Below are positions 9,153-20,925 of a stretch of DNA of 52,636 nucleotides, in pieces. The notes beneath the pieces are model-generated. The model had not been told where the DNA came from. It saw nothing but the letters and a program-made list of their open reading frames with translations, and did not search any database. Position 1 is the stretch's first letter; each line of letters begins with the position of its first letter. The stretch covers positions 1 to 52,636 of the forward strand of contig JAITDT010000058.1 of assembly GCA_031282425.1 (NCBI GenBank). Reading direction: 5' to 3'. The position numbers were made by a program, and so were the translations under genes. Source of the stretch: Holosporaceae bacterium (lineage in GTDB: Bacteria; Pseudomonadota; Alphaproteobacteria; UBA3830).

Positions 9153-10973
9153 ATGATGAATATTTATAGAACTCACAATTGCGGAGAGTTGAGATGCTCT
9201 GACGTTGGCAGTAGAGTAAAATTATCCGGGTGGGTGAATAAAAAGCGAGATCATGGGAATCTTTTGTTTTTGGACCTGAGGGACCATTATGGGATTACCC
9301 AGTGCGTCGTGGATTCTAGTAGCAAAGTTTTCTGCGCCGTTGAAAAAGTCCGCCATGAATGTGTGGTAACCATCGATGGAAATGTTGTTGAACGAACGCC
9401 CGATACGGTAAATCATGATAATCCTGCCGGAATGGTGGAGGTGCAAATTCAAGAACTTACAATGCTCTCCTACGTGGAGAATCTTCCCATGTCCGTCAGT
9501 AGCGTTTCGGATCTATCAGAAGAAACCCGTTTGAGATATCGCTTTTTAGATCTTAGAAGAGAAAAAATCCACAAAAATATCATATTGCGCTCGAAAATAA
9601 TTTCTAGCATTCGTGAAAAAATGAAAAAATCAGGATTTCTAGAAATTAACACTCCGATTTTAACTTCCAGTTCTCCGGAGGGCGCCCGAGATTTCCTGGT
9701 ACCAAGTAGATTACATCCGGGGCAATTTTATGCGCTTCCGCAGGCTCCCCAACAGTTCAAGCAGCTACTGATGGTCGCTGGTTTTGATAAATATTTCCAA
9801 ATAGCGCCGTGCTTTAGAGACGAAGACAGTAGGGCGGATAGATCTCCTGGAGAATTCTACCAATTAGACTTTGAGATGTCGTTTGTTACGCAGGAAGATG
9901 TGTTCAACGCTATAGAGCCGATAATCTATGAAATTTTCAAAGAATTTTCCGATAAGCTCGTGTCCTCGTATCCATTCCGCCGGATTCCCTACGATCTCGC
10001 TATGCTGCGTTACGGATGTGACAAGCCGGATTTGCGGAATCCTCTGGTGATAAGCGAAGTAAAGGATATCTTCGAAGAATCAAAATTTACTGCATTTGTG
10101 GAGATTGTGAAAAATGGAGGAGTTGTTCGCGCCATTGGCGTTGTCGGAGCTGAAAAACAGCCGCGCAGTTTCTACGATAAATTAAACGATTGGGCGAAAG
10201 AGCATGATATGCCTGGACTTGGCTACATTATCTTCAATGGCGAGGAGGTTAAAGGCCCCATAGCTAAATTTCTCACGACCGAAAAGATTTGCGCTATAAA
10301 AGAACGCGTATTGATTGAACAGAGAAGGCAATTGAATGGCGGCGGAAGTTTAGCCTTCGACGGTACAGTCTTCTTCGTTTGTAGTCAGCGGAAGAAAGCT
10401 GAAAAAGTTTCTGGATTGCTGCGCCAAAAATTGGGTACGGAACTGGGATTGTGTTCCGATGGATTCGAGTTCTGCTGGGTTGTGGATTTTCCGATGTATG
10501 AATTAGATGAAAACACAGGAAATATAGTATTTTCTCATAATCCGTTTTCTATGCCACAGGGAGGAATGGACGCACTGAAAAATATAAATCCATTGGAGAT
10601 CAAGGCGTATCAATATGATATAGTCTGCAACGGTATCGAGCTTTCCAGTGGTGCAATTCGCAATCATCTACCGGAATTAATGATAAAAGCGTTTAAAATT
10701 GCTGGCTATGACGCTGAAGTCACAAGGGAAAAATTTAAAGGTCTGTTCAATGCATTCAAATATGGCGCTCCTCCTCATGGCGGGTGCGCTCCGGGAATTG
10801 ATCGTATGCTCATGCTCATAACCGGCGAACCTAATATTCGAGAAGTAATTGCTTTTCCGCTGAATCAACAGGCGCAGGATTTGATGATGAATGCACCGTC
10901 AACGATCAGTGATCATCAGTTGAAGGAACTCCATATAAACCTTGACGCGCTGCCAAAATTAGCAATAAAATAA
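9153..10973 (+). CDS. aspS: aspartyl-tRNA synthetase
   Basis: [67 protein letters not shown] class II motif 3. Confidence 0.97.
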   Translation: MMNIYRTHNCGELRCSDVGSRVKLSGWVNKKRDHGNLLFLDLRDHYGITQCVVDSSSKVFCAVEKVRHECVVTIDGNVVERTPDTVNHDNPAGMVEVQIQELTMLSYVENLPMSVSSVSDLSEETRLRYRFLDLRREKIHKNIILRSKIISSIREKMKKSGFLEINTPILTSSSPEGARDFLVPSRLHPGQFYALPQAPQQFKQLLMVAGFDKYFQIAPCFRDEDSRADRSPGEFYQLDFEMSFVTQEDVFNAIEPIIYEIFKEFSDKLVSSYPFRRIPYDLAMLRYGCDKPDLRNPLVISEVKDIFEESKFTAFVEIVKNGGVVRAIGVVGAEKQPRSFYDKLNDWAKEHDMPGLGYIIFNGEEVKGPIAKFLTTEKICAIKERVLIEQRRQLNGGGSLAFDGTVFFVCSQRKKAEKVSGLLRQKLGTELGLCSDGFEFCWVVDFPMYELDENTGNIVFSHNPFSMPQGGMDALKNINPLEIKAYQYDIVCNGIELSSGAIRNHLPELMIKAFKIAGYDAEVTREKFKGLFNAFKYGAPPHGGCAPGIDRMLMLITGEPNIREVIAFPLNQQAQDLMMNAPSTISDHQLKELHINLDALPKLAIK

Positions 10974-10990
10974 CCATCAGGATTTATGTC

Positions 10991-12379
10991 ATGAAATTTT
11001 TATTTTCTGTTCTGGCGATTTTTTGTTTTTTTAGCTCGGATTGTGCGACTTTGAAAATTGCCTGTCGATCTAAAGGAATGGAACTGGAAATGCTGAGAAA
11101 TGCCATTGATGTTTGGATCGAAAAGACCGGTCATCAACATAAAGTTGAGATCATTATTCTTCCGCACTCCAGCAACGAATGCTTTGCGCTATACAAGCAG
11201 TGGCTAAGCGCCGAATCTTTTGATGTTGACATTCTGCTGATGGATGTCGCTTGGATAAGTATTTTTATACGGTATTTGGCGGATTTAGGAGAGTATTATA
11301 AGCTTGGTGAGATAGGTGTGGGCGATTATTTTGACGCTATTCGTCAAAATATATATAGCGGCGAGAAGATGGTCGCGTTACCGTTGTTTGCCGACTGCGG
11401 CATTATCTATTATCGCGCGGATTTGCTGAAAAAGTATGGGAAAACTGTGCCTTCTACTTGGCAGGGACTTTATGAGATCGCTGAGTACATTCAAACTGAA
11501 GAGCGCAAAATTCACGAGAGGAAAGGTATGTTCTTCGGTTATGTCTTCCAAGCTAAGGCTTTTGAGATGCTGACTTGCAACGTCGCAGAGGTTATTAATT
11601 CATTCGGGGGCAGCATTGTTAAAAATCGCGTTGCTGTTATGGACTCTGAAGAGAGTTTAAAAGCCATTCTATTTCTGGCGCGTTGTTTGGAGCGTATTTC
11701 CTGCAGAAGCGTATTGAACTATACAGAAGAGGACGCTCGCGGGATGTTTCAGTCCGGAAATGCGGTATTCATGCGAAGCTGGCCCTATGCGTGGTCGTTG
11801 TTGAATGATCCATCAACGATGGTCGCCGGAAAGGTTGGAGTCATGGCTGTACCTTCCGGCGTTAGCGGTGGCAAGTCGTCTGGCGTTTTAGGTGGATGGT
11901 CTATTACACTATCAAAATATTCTAAACACAAAAGCATTGCGGCTGATTTGATGAAATTTTTAGCTGGAAAAGAGCAGCAGCGGCAGCGATCAAAGTACTC
12001 ATATATGCCGACTTTTAGAAGTCTATATCAGGATCCCTATGTGCAAAGTAATATTCCGTTTAGCGACATTTTATACCATTCCCTTCAGAATGCCGTATCT
12101 AGACCTTCCGCAGATTTTGCTCAAAATTACGCAAAAGCGAGCGCTGAGATTTATAATGCGGTGAATAGTATTCTTGCCGATTGTGCTGAAACAGGTGTGC
12201 AGACATCTTCCATAAAGAGATCGTTGACGCGTTTAAACAGAAAGCTTAATGCTTTTCTGAAAAAAACACATGGTATAAAAGAACCTAGGGATGAGGACGG
12301 AGTATGGTTAAGACTCAAAAAATTTTTAGGTCTAGAAAAAGATGAAACGACAGTCGATGAAATCAAAACGACAAATTAA
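10991..12379 (+). CDS. extracellular solute-binding protein, family 1 (sugar ABC transporter)
   Basis: Signal peptide; ALPLFADCGIIYYRADLLKKYGKTVPSTWQGLYEIAEYIQ. Confidence 0.9.
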   Translation: MKFLFSVLAIFCFFSSDCATLKIACRSKGMELEMLRNAIDVWIEKTGHQHKVEIIILPHSSNECFALYKQWLSAESFDVDILLMDVAWISIFIRYLADLGEYYKLGEIGVGDYFDAIRQNIYSGEKMVALPLFADCGIIYYRADLLKKYGKTVPSTWQGLYEIAEYIQTEERKIHERKGMFFGYVFQAKAFEMLTCNVAEVINSFGGSIVKNRVAVMDSEESLKAILFLARCLERISCRSVLNYTEEDARGMFQSGNAVFMRSWPYAWSLLNDPSTMVAGKVGVMAVPSGVSGGKSSGVLGGWSITLSKYSKHKSIAADLMKFLAGKEQQRQRSKYSYMPTFRSLYQDPYVQSNIPFSDILYHSLQNAVSRPSADFAQNYAKASAEIYNAVNSILADCAETGVQTSSIKRSLTRLNRKLNAFLKKTHGIKEPRDEDGVWLRLKKFLGLEKDETTVDEIKTTN

Positions 12380-13247
12380 ATCATCGCTATCCAATTGGTT
12401 GTTTTTGGCTCCGTGTTTGTTTGTGCTCGCGGTTTGTGCTGGATGGCCTTTATTAAGGACGGTATTTTTTAGTTTTACAGACGCGACGCTGGAAAATTTG
12501 CGGGAGTCGAATTTTATTGGAATAGATAATTTTATTAATCTTGCGCGGGATCAGGAATGGTGGCAGGCGGTGTTGAATACATTCCTAATCGTAGCCGTTT
12601 CGGTACCGCTAGAAACGGTCTTAGGAATGATTGTGGCGTTAATCCTGCACAGGAACTTTCGGGGACGTGGGTGGATGCGTGCCATTGTCCTGGTACCTTG
12701 GGTCATTCCCACCATCGTTTCCGCGCGTATGTGGGCATGGATGTTGAATGATGCATACGGAATTGTGAATGAGTTATTGCTAAAAGCTTCGCTCATTAAT
12801 GAACCAATTCCATGGATAGCCTCCAACAGCTTCAGCCTTATTTCCATAATTCTGGTTGATGTGTGGAAGACAACGCCGTACATGGCTCTGCTGTTGCTGG
12901 CGGGAATGCAGTCACTTCCGCAAGATTGCTTTGAGGCTGCGGAAGTTGACAGTATTCCACTCTTCCAGCGTCTTATGAAAATTATTCTGCCATTGCTGAA
13001 GCCGACAATAATTGTAGCAATGATTTTTCGAGCGTTAGATGCGGTGCGAATCTTTGATTTGGTTTATGTGCTCAGCAGTGGGAACAGTGCAAATGCCACC
13101 ATGTCCGTCTATGCTCGAAAGCATCTTGTGGATTATGCCGACGTCGGATACGGTTCCGCCGCTGCTACTATGTTGATGTTTTTTATCGTTTTTTTGGGAG
13201 TTATTTACGCGCCGTTTAATAGAAAGAAATTGCAAAATTTGGATTAG
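12342..13247 (+). CDS. carbohydrate ABC transporter permease (MalF/UgpA-like)
   Basis: EAAEVDSIPLFQRLMKIILPLLKP EAA loop, multiple TMs; start may be an internal Met. Confidence 0.92.
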   Translation: MKRQSMKSKRQIKSSLSNWLFLAPCLFVLAVCAGWPLLRTVFFSFTDATLENLRESNFIGIDNFINLARDQEWWQAVLNTFLIVAVSVPLETVLGMIVALILHRNFRGRGWMRAIVLVPWVIPTIVSARMWAWMLNDAYGIVNELLLKASLINEPIPWIASNSFSLISIILVDVWKTTPYMALLLLAGMQSLPQDCFEAAEVDSIPLFQRLMKIILPLLKPTIIVAMIFRALDAVRIFDLVYVLSSGNSANATMSVYARKHLVDYADVGYGSAAATMLMFFIVFLGVIYAPFNRKKLQNLD

Positions 13248-13250
13248 ATC

Positions 13251-14096
13251 ATGATTAAAAATAAATGGAAAAGATACTATTTGAAAAATTTAATATTCTA
13301 CGCAATCTGCTTTCTGGTGGCTATTTACTGCTTATTTCCATTCTATTGGGCTATAATTTCCTCTCTTCGAAGTAGTGCAGATTTGTTTTCAACGGAAATT
13401 TTTCCATCACGCGTTACATTCGATAACTACAAGTATATTTTTACGGATATCACCTTCGGATGCTCTTTTTGGAACTCGTTAGTGATAGCCACGTTGACGG
13501 CTCTGATTACGCTGGCCGTGTGCCTCCTAGCGGCATGTCCTCTGGCGCGGCGTCGCTTTGCAGGTCGGAAGCGCGTGCTCTTGATAGCGCTCAGCGTTAC
13601 TACTCTTCCGCATGTGGCCGTTCTGTCGGGAATGTTTGAAATGATTCGAGTTTGGGATATATATAACGAGAAATCCGCTCTCGTTCTAGCCTACATGATT
13701 ATAACCGTTCCATTTACTCTTTGGACCATGACGAACTTTGTAAAAAGCATCCCTAAAGACATAGAAGAGGCGGCAATTATAGATGGCGCAAGCCAATATA
13801 TAATTCTGAGAAAAATATTTTTCCCTCTCCTGGGGCCGGCAGTAGTCACAACTGGTTTGTTGGCATTCATCGCTGCCTGGAATGAATTTTTATTTGCCTT
13901 AACGTTTACATTAACAAACCAAGCACGGACTGTACCGGTGTCGTTAGCATTGTTCAGCGGCGCCAGTCAGCATGAACTTCCCTATGGCATGATTATGGCA
14001 GCCAGCGTAGTGGTGACGCTGCCGTTGATTTTATTGGTGGTTATCTTTCAACAACGAATAATCTCCGGACTAACAACCGGTTCTGTAAAGGGATAA
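13251..14096 (+). CDS. carbohydrate ABC transporter permease (MalG/UgpE-like)
   Basis: EEAAIIDGASQYIILRKIFFPLLGPAVVTTGLLAFIAAWNEFLFALTF. Confidence 0.93.
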   Translation: MIKNKWKRYYLKNLIFYAICFLVAIYCLFPFYWAIISSLRSSADLFSTEIFPSRVTFDNYKYIFTDITFGCSFWNSLVIATLTALITLAVCLLAACPLARRRFAGRKRVLLIALSVTTLPHVAVLSGMFEMIRVWDIYNEKSALVLAYMIITVPFTLWTMTNFVKSIPKDIEEAAIIDGASQYIILRKIFFPLLGPAVVTTGLLAFIAAWNEFLFALTFTLTNQARTVPVSLALFSGASQHELPYGMIMAASVVVTLPLILLVVIFQQRIISGLTTGSVKG

Positions 14097-14145
14097 AATC
14101 CTGCTGGATACATGGCTTCGTTGTTTTTGCAAAACCTAATAAATC

Positions 14146-15498
14146 TTAATTTTTGCGCAGGAAGGCCGGAATTTCTAAATCCTCATCGGACGTACTGGCG
14201 CGTGGCCGTGATTGCTGTACGACGACATCCTCTCTCCTATCCGTCGGATACGATTTCTTCAGACCGGTCAGTCGTTCAAAAAGAGACGGCGACCTTTTTT
14301 TTACCGGCTCAACTGCTTCTGATGGCATACTTTTTACATCTGGCGAAGTCGCCGTTGCCCTACTTTCACTGGCTACATTTTCTCCAGCAACGACAGGAAC
14401 TTCCGGCATGTCAGCTAAAGGAGCACGTGCCGCCGCCAGTTCTTCATAAGCCTGCTTTTTCTTTTGCACTGTCGCCGCATCGATACCAGTGGCCACAACG
14501 GACACTCGCATACGACCATTCATTTTTTCATTAAAAGTCGAGCCAAAGATTATGTTTGCTTCTGGATCTACTTCTTCGCGAATTCTATTGGCAGCTTCAT
14601 CGACTTCATACAACGTCATGTCATATCCACCGGTAATGTTAATAAGAATACCACGCGCGCCTTTCATGGATACATCATCCAGCAATGGATTTGAGATAGC
14701 CGCTTCTGCCGCTTCAACAGCGCGGCGTTCTCCGGACGCATCGCCGGTACCCATCATCGCCTTTCCCATTTCACTCATGACCGTCTTGATGTCGGCAAAA
14801 TCTAGATTTATGAGACCCGGCATTACCATCAGATCGGTTACACCCTGAACGCCAGAGCGCAAAACGTCATCAGCCATTTTAAACGCATCGGCAAAAGTCG
14901 TCTTTTCGTTTGCCACTCTAAATAAATTTTGGTTCGGAATTACGATAAGCGTGTCCACATACTGCTGCAGTTCGTCGATTCCCTTCTCGGCGGTGCGCAT
15001 TCTGGTCGTGCCTTCAAAATGGAACGGCTTAGTAATAACGCCAATGGTCAGTACTCCATGCTCCTTCGCAACTCTAGCGATAACCGGAGCGGCTCCAGTG
15101 CCAGTTCCTCCGCCCATACCAGCGGTAATGAAGACCATGTTGCTGCTTTTCACATAGGATATAATATCTTCCACCACTTCTTCGGCAGACGCTTTACCGA
15201 CATCTGGCCGTGCTCCGGCGCCTAATCCACCGGTGATCTCTAACCCCAGTTGGATACGTCGTTCGCACAAAGATTGTAGCAACGCTTGAGAATCAGTATT
15301 GGCGACGACAAAATCAACACCTTCAAGGCTCGATTTTATCATATTATTTACGGCGTTACCTCCGGCTCCACCAACTCCAAAAACAGTTATCTTTGGTTTA
15401 AGGTACCCCTCGCTCACAAAAGCGCCCTGATTAAAAAAATCGCCCTGTTCACTTTTGTTTTCTTGACTATTCATCGCATCGCCACCTACTGCTGCCAT
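14146..15498 (-). CDS. ftsZ: cell division protein FtsZ
   Basis: [36 protein letters not shown]-terminal [12 protein letters not shown]. Confidence 0.98.
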   Translation of the reverse strand: MAAVGGDAMNSQENKSEQGDFFNQGAFVSEGYLKPKITVFGVGGAGGNAVNNMIKSSLEGVDFVVANTDSQALLQSLCERRIQLGLEITGGLGAGARPDVGKASAEEVVEDIISYVKSSNMVFITAGMGGGTGTGAAPVIARVAKEHGVLTIGVITKPFHFEGTTRMRTAEKGIDELQQYVDTLIVIPNQNLFRVANEKTTFADAFKMADDVLRSGVQGVTDLMVMPGLINLDFADIKTVMSEMGKAMMGTGDASGERRAVEAAEAAISNPLLDDVSMKGARGILINITGGYDMTLYEVDEAANRIREEVDPEANIIFGSTFNEKMNGRMRVSVVATGIDAATVQKKKQAYEELAAARAPLADMPEVPVVAGENVASESRATATSPDVKSMPSEAVEPVKKRSPSLFERLTGLKKSYPTDRREDVVVQQSRPRASTSDEDLEIPAFLRKN

Positions 15499-15552
15499 AA
15501 CTATGACACTCCGACCCTAACCAATTTAAATACTACAACAATTATCCTCAAT

Positions 15553-16788
15553 CTACAAGTTATTTTCAATCCAAGCTAGAGCTTTTTTCAGAAAACTCTT
15601 ATTTCCACCTTTTTTTACTGAATCATTTGTTCTTGTCCCAGCGTCATTGTTCGCCTGGGCAAATTTTAATAGCCCAACGGCAACAGAAAAATCACTGCTT
15701 ATTTGAATTTCCGTCCCATCTATAGAATCATCCATTTTTTTTATTTTTATTTTTTTGTTTATAATTCCGCCGGCATAATCTTTTACGCCGGTTAACATGC
15801 TTCCTCCGCCCGTTATGATAACGTTATTAGAGAAACCATTGGTGAACGACGATTCGATTATTCTTTTTTTTATAATATTTAAAATCTCCGCAATTCTTGG
15901 TTGAATTATTTGATTTAGGGAATTTTTAGAGATTTTCTGAAGATTTATGACATTATCGTCCTCCACAACTGGAATGAAAACAACGTCATTTTCATCCCGC
16001 AGCGATAAAAAAGCGGAACCGTGTAGAGTTTTTAACTTTTCGGCGTTCATGATCGATATATTTAAGCCGTACGCTATATCAGCTGTGATATTTTTACTTC
16101 CTAATGGAATTACCATCATCCCACTAAATATGCCTCTATAAAAAAATCCAATAGAAGTTGTTTCTCCACCAAGATCAATTATAATCTGACTATTGGGTAT
16201 GTCCTCTTCATCCATAACGCCTAGACCGGAAGCGTAAATTGAGGCAACTATGCCGATCGGATCAAGGTGACAACGGCTCAAACAAAGAAGTAGGTTGTCC
16301 AGCTGTGATTTTGGCGCAGTGACCAAATTTATATCGACGCTCAAATTGTGAGCAACCATTCCAATTGGATTTTTAATACCGTGCAAAGAATCAATGCTAT
16401 AGGAAATTGGAATGGAATGAATTGCAACTCTGCCTTCATCTTCCCAATGACTATAATTGAAGAGGCTTAACACGTCTTCATCCGTAATAACGCGACCGCC
16501 GACATTTAGGCTTAAGTTTACTATCGTTGATTGGATATTTTTACCGGAAATATTTACGTAAACAGATTTTATTTGCAGATTTGCCATTTTCTCAGCGCCT
16601 TCGACGGCTCTGGCAATGGATTTCTCGACGGACAACATATCGACGATTACGCCGGACTTAACGCCCGAACAGGCGCAGTATCCGACTCCAATAATTTTAA
16701 ATCTTCCGTCGCTGAAAGTCTCGGCAACGCAGCAGCATATTTTAGTACTACCGATATCAAGAACTGTAAGCGCGTTGTTAGATCGCAT
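15553..16788 (-). CDS. ftsA: cell division protein FtsA
   Basis: ALTVLDIGSTKICCCVAE, IIIDLGGETTSIGFFYRG, NNVIITGGGSMLTGV; followed by ftsZ. Confidence 0.95.
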   Translation of the reverse strand: MRSNNALTVLDIGSTKICCCVAETFSDGRFKIIGVGYCACSGVKSGVIVDMLSVEKSIARAVEGAEKMANLQIKSVYVNISGKNIQSTIVNLSLNVGGRVITDEDVLSLFNYSHWEDEGRVAIHSIPISYSIDSLHGIKNPIGMVAHNLSVDINLVTAPKSQLDNLLLCLSRCHLDPIGIVASIYASGLGVMDEEDIPNSQIIIDLGGETTSIGFFYRGIFSGMMVIPLGSKNITADIAYGLNISIMNAEKLKTLHGSAFLSLRDENDVVFIPVVEDDNVINLQKISKNSLNQIIQPRIAEILNIIKKRIIESSFTNGFSNNVIITGGGSMLTGVKDYAGGIINKKIKIKKMDDSIDGTEIQISSDFSVAVGLLKFAQANNDAGTRTNDSVKKGGNKSFLKKALAWIENNL

Positions 16789-17523
16789 TTATTGTTCCAT
16801 TATTTTATCGCCTTTGGTAACGACCACACGATCCAGCATTCTTAGGTCAATTGCAGATATATCTTCGTTAAAAAATCCATTACCATCAGAAATTTCTTCC
16901 AAAATCCCTAATGCGTGTGTAATGCCTCTCTCAGGAAGCTTTACAGTAATCCCTTTATTGATTTTTATATTCCAGCGTCTCCTTCCAATTCGCCCGGCAA
17001 ATACTAATTGCTTTCGGATTTTGGGAAATTTATCAAGGCAGCTGAAAAGCCTGTCCGCTTCTTTTTCTGCTCCATCTCCTATTACAATAGGAAGGTCTCC
17101 AAAATTTCCCATACCGTCATGTTCAAGAATCTTCCCTTCGGCATCAATTAAGTAAAGCTTATGCTTTGATTGTAGAATTGCGATAGGAGTTCTTTCAGCA
17201 ACCCTTATATAGATCGTATCCGGCAGTTTCCTCTGAACAATTACAGACCTAATCCAGGCGATGTTCTCCAATCTTTCTTTTACTTTAGAAATGGATGAAG
17301 CGAATATATTGCTCTTATATTTTAGTCTAGACACTTTCAATAATAACACTTCCGGCACTCTTTCATGACCATCAAATTCTATTTTTTTAATACAAAATAG
17401 AGTATTAGGCGATTTAGTGATTTTATCAAAATAAAAATACGCCGTTCCAGCAATTCCGCCGATAAATACAATCAGTAAAAATAAATTGCTTTTAATAATG
17501 GCGATTACATAGCGCACTGCCAC
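16789..17523 (-). CDS. ftsQ: cell division protein FtsQ
   Basis: Single TM, POTRA-like region KIEFDGHERVPEVLLL; IAWIRSVIVQRKLPDTIYIRVAERTPIAIL; position before ftsA. Confidence 0.9.
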   Translation of the reverse strand: MAVRYVIAIIKSNLFLLIVFIGGIAGTAYFYFDKITKSPNTLFCIKKIEFDGHERVPEVLLLKVSRLKYKSNIFASSISKVKERLENIAWIRSVIVQRKLPDTIYIRVAERTPIAILQSKHKLYLIDAEGKILEHDGMGNFGDLPIVIGDGAEKEADRLFSCLDKFPKIRKQLVFAGRIGRRRWNIKINKGITVKLPERGITHALGILEEISDGNGFFNEDISAIDLRMLDRVVVTKGDKIMEQ

Positions 17524-18440
17524 TACTCCTTATTGCTTTTGCTGCCTAAACGAACGATCTCCCATTCTAAGAGAACTCCTGAATTTTCTAAAACTTTTTG
17601 TATGATTAATTCACCAAGATCTTCAATATCTTCAGCGGAAGCGTTGTTTTCGTTAATAATAAAGTTGCAATGCTTTTCCGAAACCGTTGCTCCTCCGACC
17701 TTCAGACCACGGCATCCGGCAGCTTCAATTAATTCCCATGCCTTTTGACCAGCGGCATTTTTAAATGTAGATCCGCATGATCTTCGTTGATGCGGCTGAT
17801 TATCCTTACGTTTAGCGGCAATTTCGTTTATTTTTTTAGAAATTGAGTAATTGACGTTTGAAGTACCCTGAAACCACGCCCGCGTTATTATTAAATCATC
17901 TGGAATAGAAGAAGCTCTATAGCTAAAATTCATATCAGTGGATTTGATCCATTTTGTCTGGCCAGAAAAAGTAATTCCTTCGCATTCTATCAACGAATCT
18001 GAAATTCTGGAACAATAGCAACCGGCGTTCATTTTAATTGCGCCGCCTATTGTTCCGGGAATTCCCATCAAAAACTCAAACCCTCCCAGTTCATGATTTA
18101 AAGCGGCAGCGGACAATTCGCTGCAGTGGACAGCTGCACCTACTTCCAGTACGTCATCTTCCACAAAGATCTTTCCAAAATTCTTGTCGAAAATTATCAC
18201 AACGCCTTTTATTCCACCGGAGCGTATCAAAACATTAGACATCGCTCCCAAAATAGTTACCGGCGTATTTTTCGGTAACTTTCTAAGAAAAAATAATAAA
18301 TCTTCCATGTCACTAGGAGTAAAAAGAACCTCCGCAGCCCCTCCGACGCGGAAAAATGACTTTTCTCCAATGTTTACATTTTCTTGTAGAACTCCTCGCA
18401 CTGCCGGAAATTTTTCAGTAACATTCATTATTTCCGCCAA
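17523..18440 (-). CDS. murB: UDP-N-acetylenolpyruvoylglucosamine reductase
   Basis: GAMSNVLIRSGGIKGVVI, GIPGTIGGAIKMNAGCY, RRSCGSTFKNAAGQKAWELIEAAGCRGLKVGGATVSEKHCNFI. Confidence 0.96.
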   Translation of the reverse strand: MAEIMNVTEKFPAVRGVLQENVNIGEKSFFRVGGAAEVLFTPSDMEDLLFFLRKLPKNTPVTILGAMSNVLIRSGGIKGVVIIFDKNFGKIFVEDDVLEVGAAVHCSELSAAALNHELGGFEFLMGIPGTIGGAIKMNAGCYCSRISDSLIECEGITFSGQTKWIKSTDMNFSYRASSIPDDLIITRAWFQGTSNVNYSISKKINEIAAKRKDNQPHQRRSCGSTFKNAAGQKAWELIEAAGCRGLKVGGATVSEKHCNFIINENNASAEDIEDLGELIIQKVLENSGVLLEWEIVRLGSKSNKE

Positions 18441-19851
18441 TTTTTACTAATTGATCTGCCAACTCATATGACCATTTGGTAATGTCGCCGGCTCCTAAAA
18501 ATATAATAAAGTCTCCAGATACGGCTTCTTCTCGGATCTTTTCTACTAAAGTCAATAAATCCTGAGTGAAATCCGCCCTAACGATATTATTTTTATTCAG
18601 AAGATTCAGGAGAGAAAAATGATCGATCCCGTTGTTTTTCTCTCCTGCCGAATAGATAGGAGTTACAAAGACATGATCGCTTTGCTCCAAAACTTTACAA
18701 AAATCGTCGAGAAAATTTTTCAGACGAGAGTACCTGTGCGGCTGAATGATTGCAAATATCCTACCGTCACAGATATTTCTTGCCGCTTTTAAAACCGACT
18801 CGATCTCCACTGGATGATGCGCATAGTCATCTATGATTTTTATGCCACCAACGTTGGCGACGGTAGTAAACCTTCTCTTGACGCCCATAAACGACCCCAG
18901 GGCAACTCGCATATCGTCTTCAAATATGGACAGCTCCAGCCCGACGGCGATAGCGGCCAAGGCATTCTGCACATTATGGGTACCGAACATATTCAAAGTA
19001 AAATTTTCCCATTTGTTTTCTTTAAGCTCGTATTTCTTCACTATCTCATTTGAGAAAACAACGTCGAATTTCGCTCCTTGGGAATATAATTTTATATTTT
19101 CACCGGAGATATTGGCTTTTTCATGCACCAATCCATATGTAATCACACGGCGATCCTTTATTTTCTTCGAAATTTTCTCAACTTCTGGATGATCAATACA
19201 CAAGATTGCGGCTCCATAAAATGGAATATTCGCGATAAAAGTAGAAAATAGCCCGCTTAATTCAGAAAAGTTTTTAAAATTATCACTATGATCAAAATTG
19301 ATATTAGTAACCACAGAAATCGTAGAGATAAGTTTCACAAATGATCCGTCCGATTCATCAGCTTCAACTACCATCCAATCACCGCTACCTAGGCGAGCAT
19401 TGCTGTTATAGGCGTTTATCAATCCGCCGTTTATCACGGTCGGATCCAGACTTGCTTGATCTAGTATGGCCGCCACCAGCGATGTAGTGGTTGTTTTTCC
19501 GTGAGTTCCCGCAACAGCTATGGATCTTTTCATCTTCATCAGTTCCGCCAGCATTTCCGCTCTTTTGATGACGGGAATTCCAAGACGGCGAGCTTCCAAG
19601 ATTTCTGGATTATCAAAGGATACAGCCGACGACATAACTACCACCACTGCTCCATGAACATTTTCAGGTTGGTGTCCTATTTTTACAGGAACACCCTTTC
19701 GTACCAACTTCGTGGTCATGGTATTTTCTTTAAGATCACTTCCGCTTACTTTATAGCCAAGATTCACAAGAGTATCGGCAATTCCACTCATCCCTATTCC
19801 GCCAATTCCAACGAAGTGAATTACACCAATATCGACAGGAAACTTCTTCAT
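18415..19851 (-). CDS. murC: UDP-N-acetylmuramate--L-alanine ligase
   Basis: IHFVGIGGIGMSGIADTL, VAGTHGKTTTTSLVAAIL, DDYAHHPVEIESVL. Confidence 0.97.
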   Translation of the reverse strand: MKKFPVDIGVIHFVGIGGIGMSGIADTLVNLGYKVSGSDLKENTMTTKLVRKGVPVKIGHQPENVHGAVVVVMSSAVSFDNPEILEARRLGIPVIKRAEMLAELMKMKRSIAVAGTHGKTTTTSLVAAILDQASLDPTVINGGLINAYNSNARLGSGDWMVVEADESDGSFVKLISTISVVTNINFDHSDNFKNFSELSGLFSTFIANIPFYGAAILCIDHPEVEKISKKIKDRRVITYGLVHEKANISGENIKLYSQGAKFDVVFSNEIVKKYELKENKWENFTLNMFGTHNVQNALAAIAVGLELSIFEDDMRVALGSFMGVKRRFTTVANVGGIKIIDDYAHHPVEIESVLKAARNICDGRIFAIIQPHRYSRLKNFLDDFCKVLEQSDHVFVTPIYSAGEKNNGIDHFSLLNLLNKNNIVRADFTQDLLTLVEKIREEAVSGDFIIFLGAGDITKWSYELADQLVKIGGNNECY

Positions 19852-19867
19852 TTTTGACTATCTTTCA

Positions 19868-20917
19868 TTAGTTTTTTATAAGTTCAATCTGTTTTATAAA
19901 ATTATCAGCAGCGCGATCCATAGAGCCGTTTATCATATGAAACGACGCTATTTTTAGCAATTCCCTATCTTGCAAAATTTGCCGTAATACTTTTCCTAAT
20001 TCATTGGCAATTCCTTCTTTTTCCTCCAGAACCCAGGCGGCTTTTTTATTCTTATAATACAAAGCATTATGAAGTTGATGATTGTCTGTTGCATTTGGGT
20101 AGGGAATTAGGATAGCAGGACGGCCGGTCGCCGCTAATTCTGACAATGTCGATGCTCCAGATCTACAAATTATCAATTGGGAATCTAGCATTATTGTCGC
20201 TACGTCATGAACAAAACTCTTCAGCGTGGATTTTATTCCAAGATCTTTGTAGATTTGCTCCAATTGATCTACAGCTCCGTAACTCGCCTGCTGAATTATC
20301 TCAATGCTTTTTCTTTCTTTTTTATTGAGCAATGCCATGGCTTCTGGAATGATTTTTGAAAAAGACGCCGCTCCTTGGCTTCCGCCTATTACCAAAATTT
20401 TTACGATTTTTTCACATTCATATGGAATATTTTTTGTGAATTCACTGCGAACTGGTGCTGGAATTTCTAGCCAACCTTCCCCCAATCTAAAGGATGACAA
20501 TTTTAGATCAGCGAATCTCTCCAAAAATCCATTTGCTTTCCCCAAGATGGAATTTTGCTCGTATATGATAATTTTGGACCCTAGAACTCTGGCTACTAAT
20601 AGTGGAATTACGGTAAAAACTCCCCCAAATCCAATGACGATATCCGGACGTTTATGGAACCAAAATTTATAAAATTTGGAAAGCGCCAATAATGAATAGT
20701 AGCCTACTTTAAGAATATTCTTGTAGGAAAATCTGATGGTGCTTAAAACGATTTTTTCAGAAACACTACCGCAGTATATGCTTCCTCGAACGTCCGTCAC
20801 CATAGCAACGTCGCTTCTCTTCTTCTGGAGGGCTTGAAACAAAGCATATGCTGGAAACATATGGCCGCCAGTGCCGCCGGAACATATAACTATCTTGAGA
20901 TTTTCGCAACTGACCAT
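19868..20917 (-). CDS. murG: undecaprenyl-PP-MurNAc-pentapeptide GlcNAc transferase
   Basis: VICSGGTGGHMFPAYAL, ICRSGASTLSELAATGRPAILIPYPNATDNHQLHNA. Confidence 0.96.
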   Translation of the reverse strand: MVSCENLKIVICSGGTGGHMFPAYALFQALQKKRSDVAMVTDVRGSIYCGSVSEKIVLSTIRFSYKNILKVGYYSLLALSKFYKFWFHKRPDIVIGFGGVFTVIPLLVARVLGSKIIIYEQNSILGKANGFLERFADLKLSSFRLGEGWLEIPAPVRSEFTKNIPYECEKIVKILVIGGSQGAASFSKIIPEAMALLNKKERKSIEIIQQASYGAVDQLEQIYKDLGIKSTLKSFVHDVATIMLDSQLIICRSGASTLSELAATGRPAILIPYPNATDNHQLHNALYYKNKKAAWVLEEKEGIANELGKVLRQILQDRELLKIASFHMINGSMDRAADNFIKQIELIKN

Positions 20918-20925
20918 GTTCTAGT

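Noticed and set aside
14112-14534. Plus-strand ORFs over the ftsZ 3' end (also 14153, 14464, 14489, 14929)
   Set aside because: Antisense to ftsZ, no family signature.
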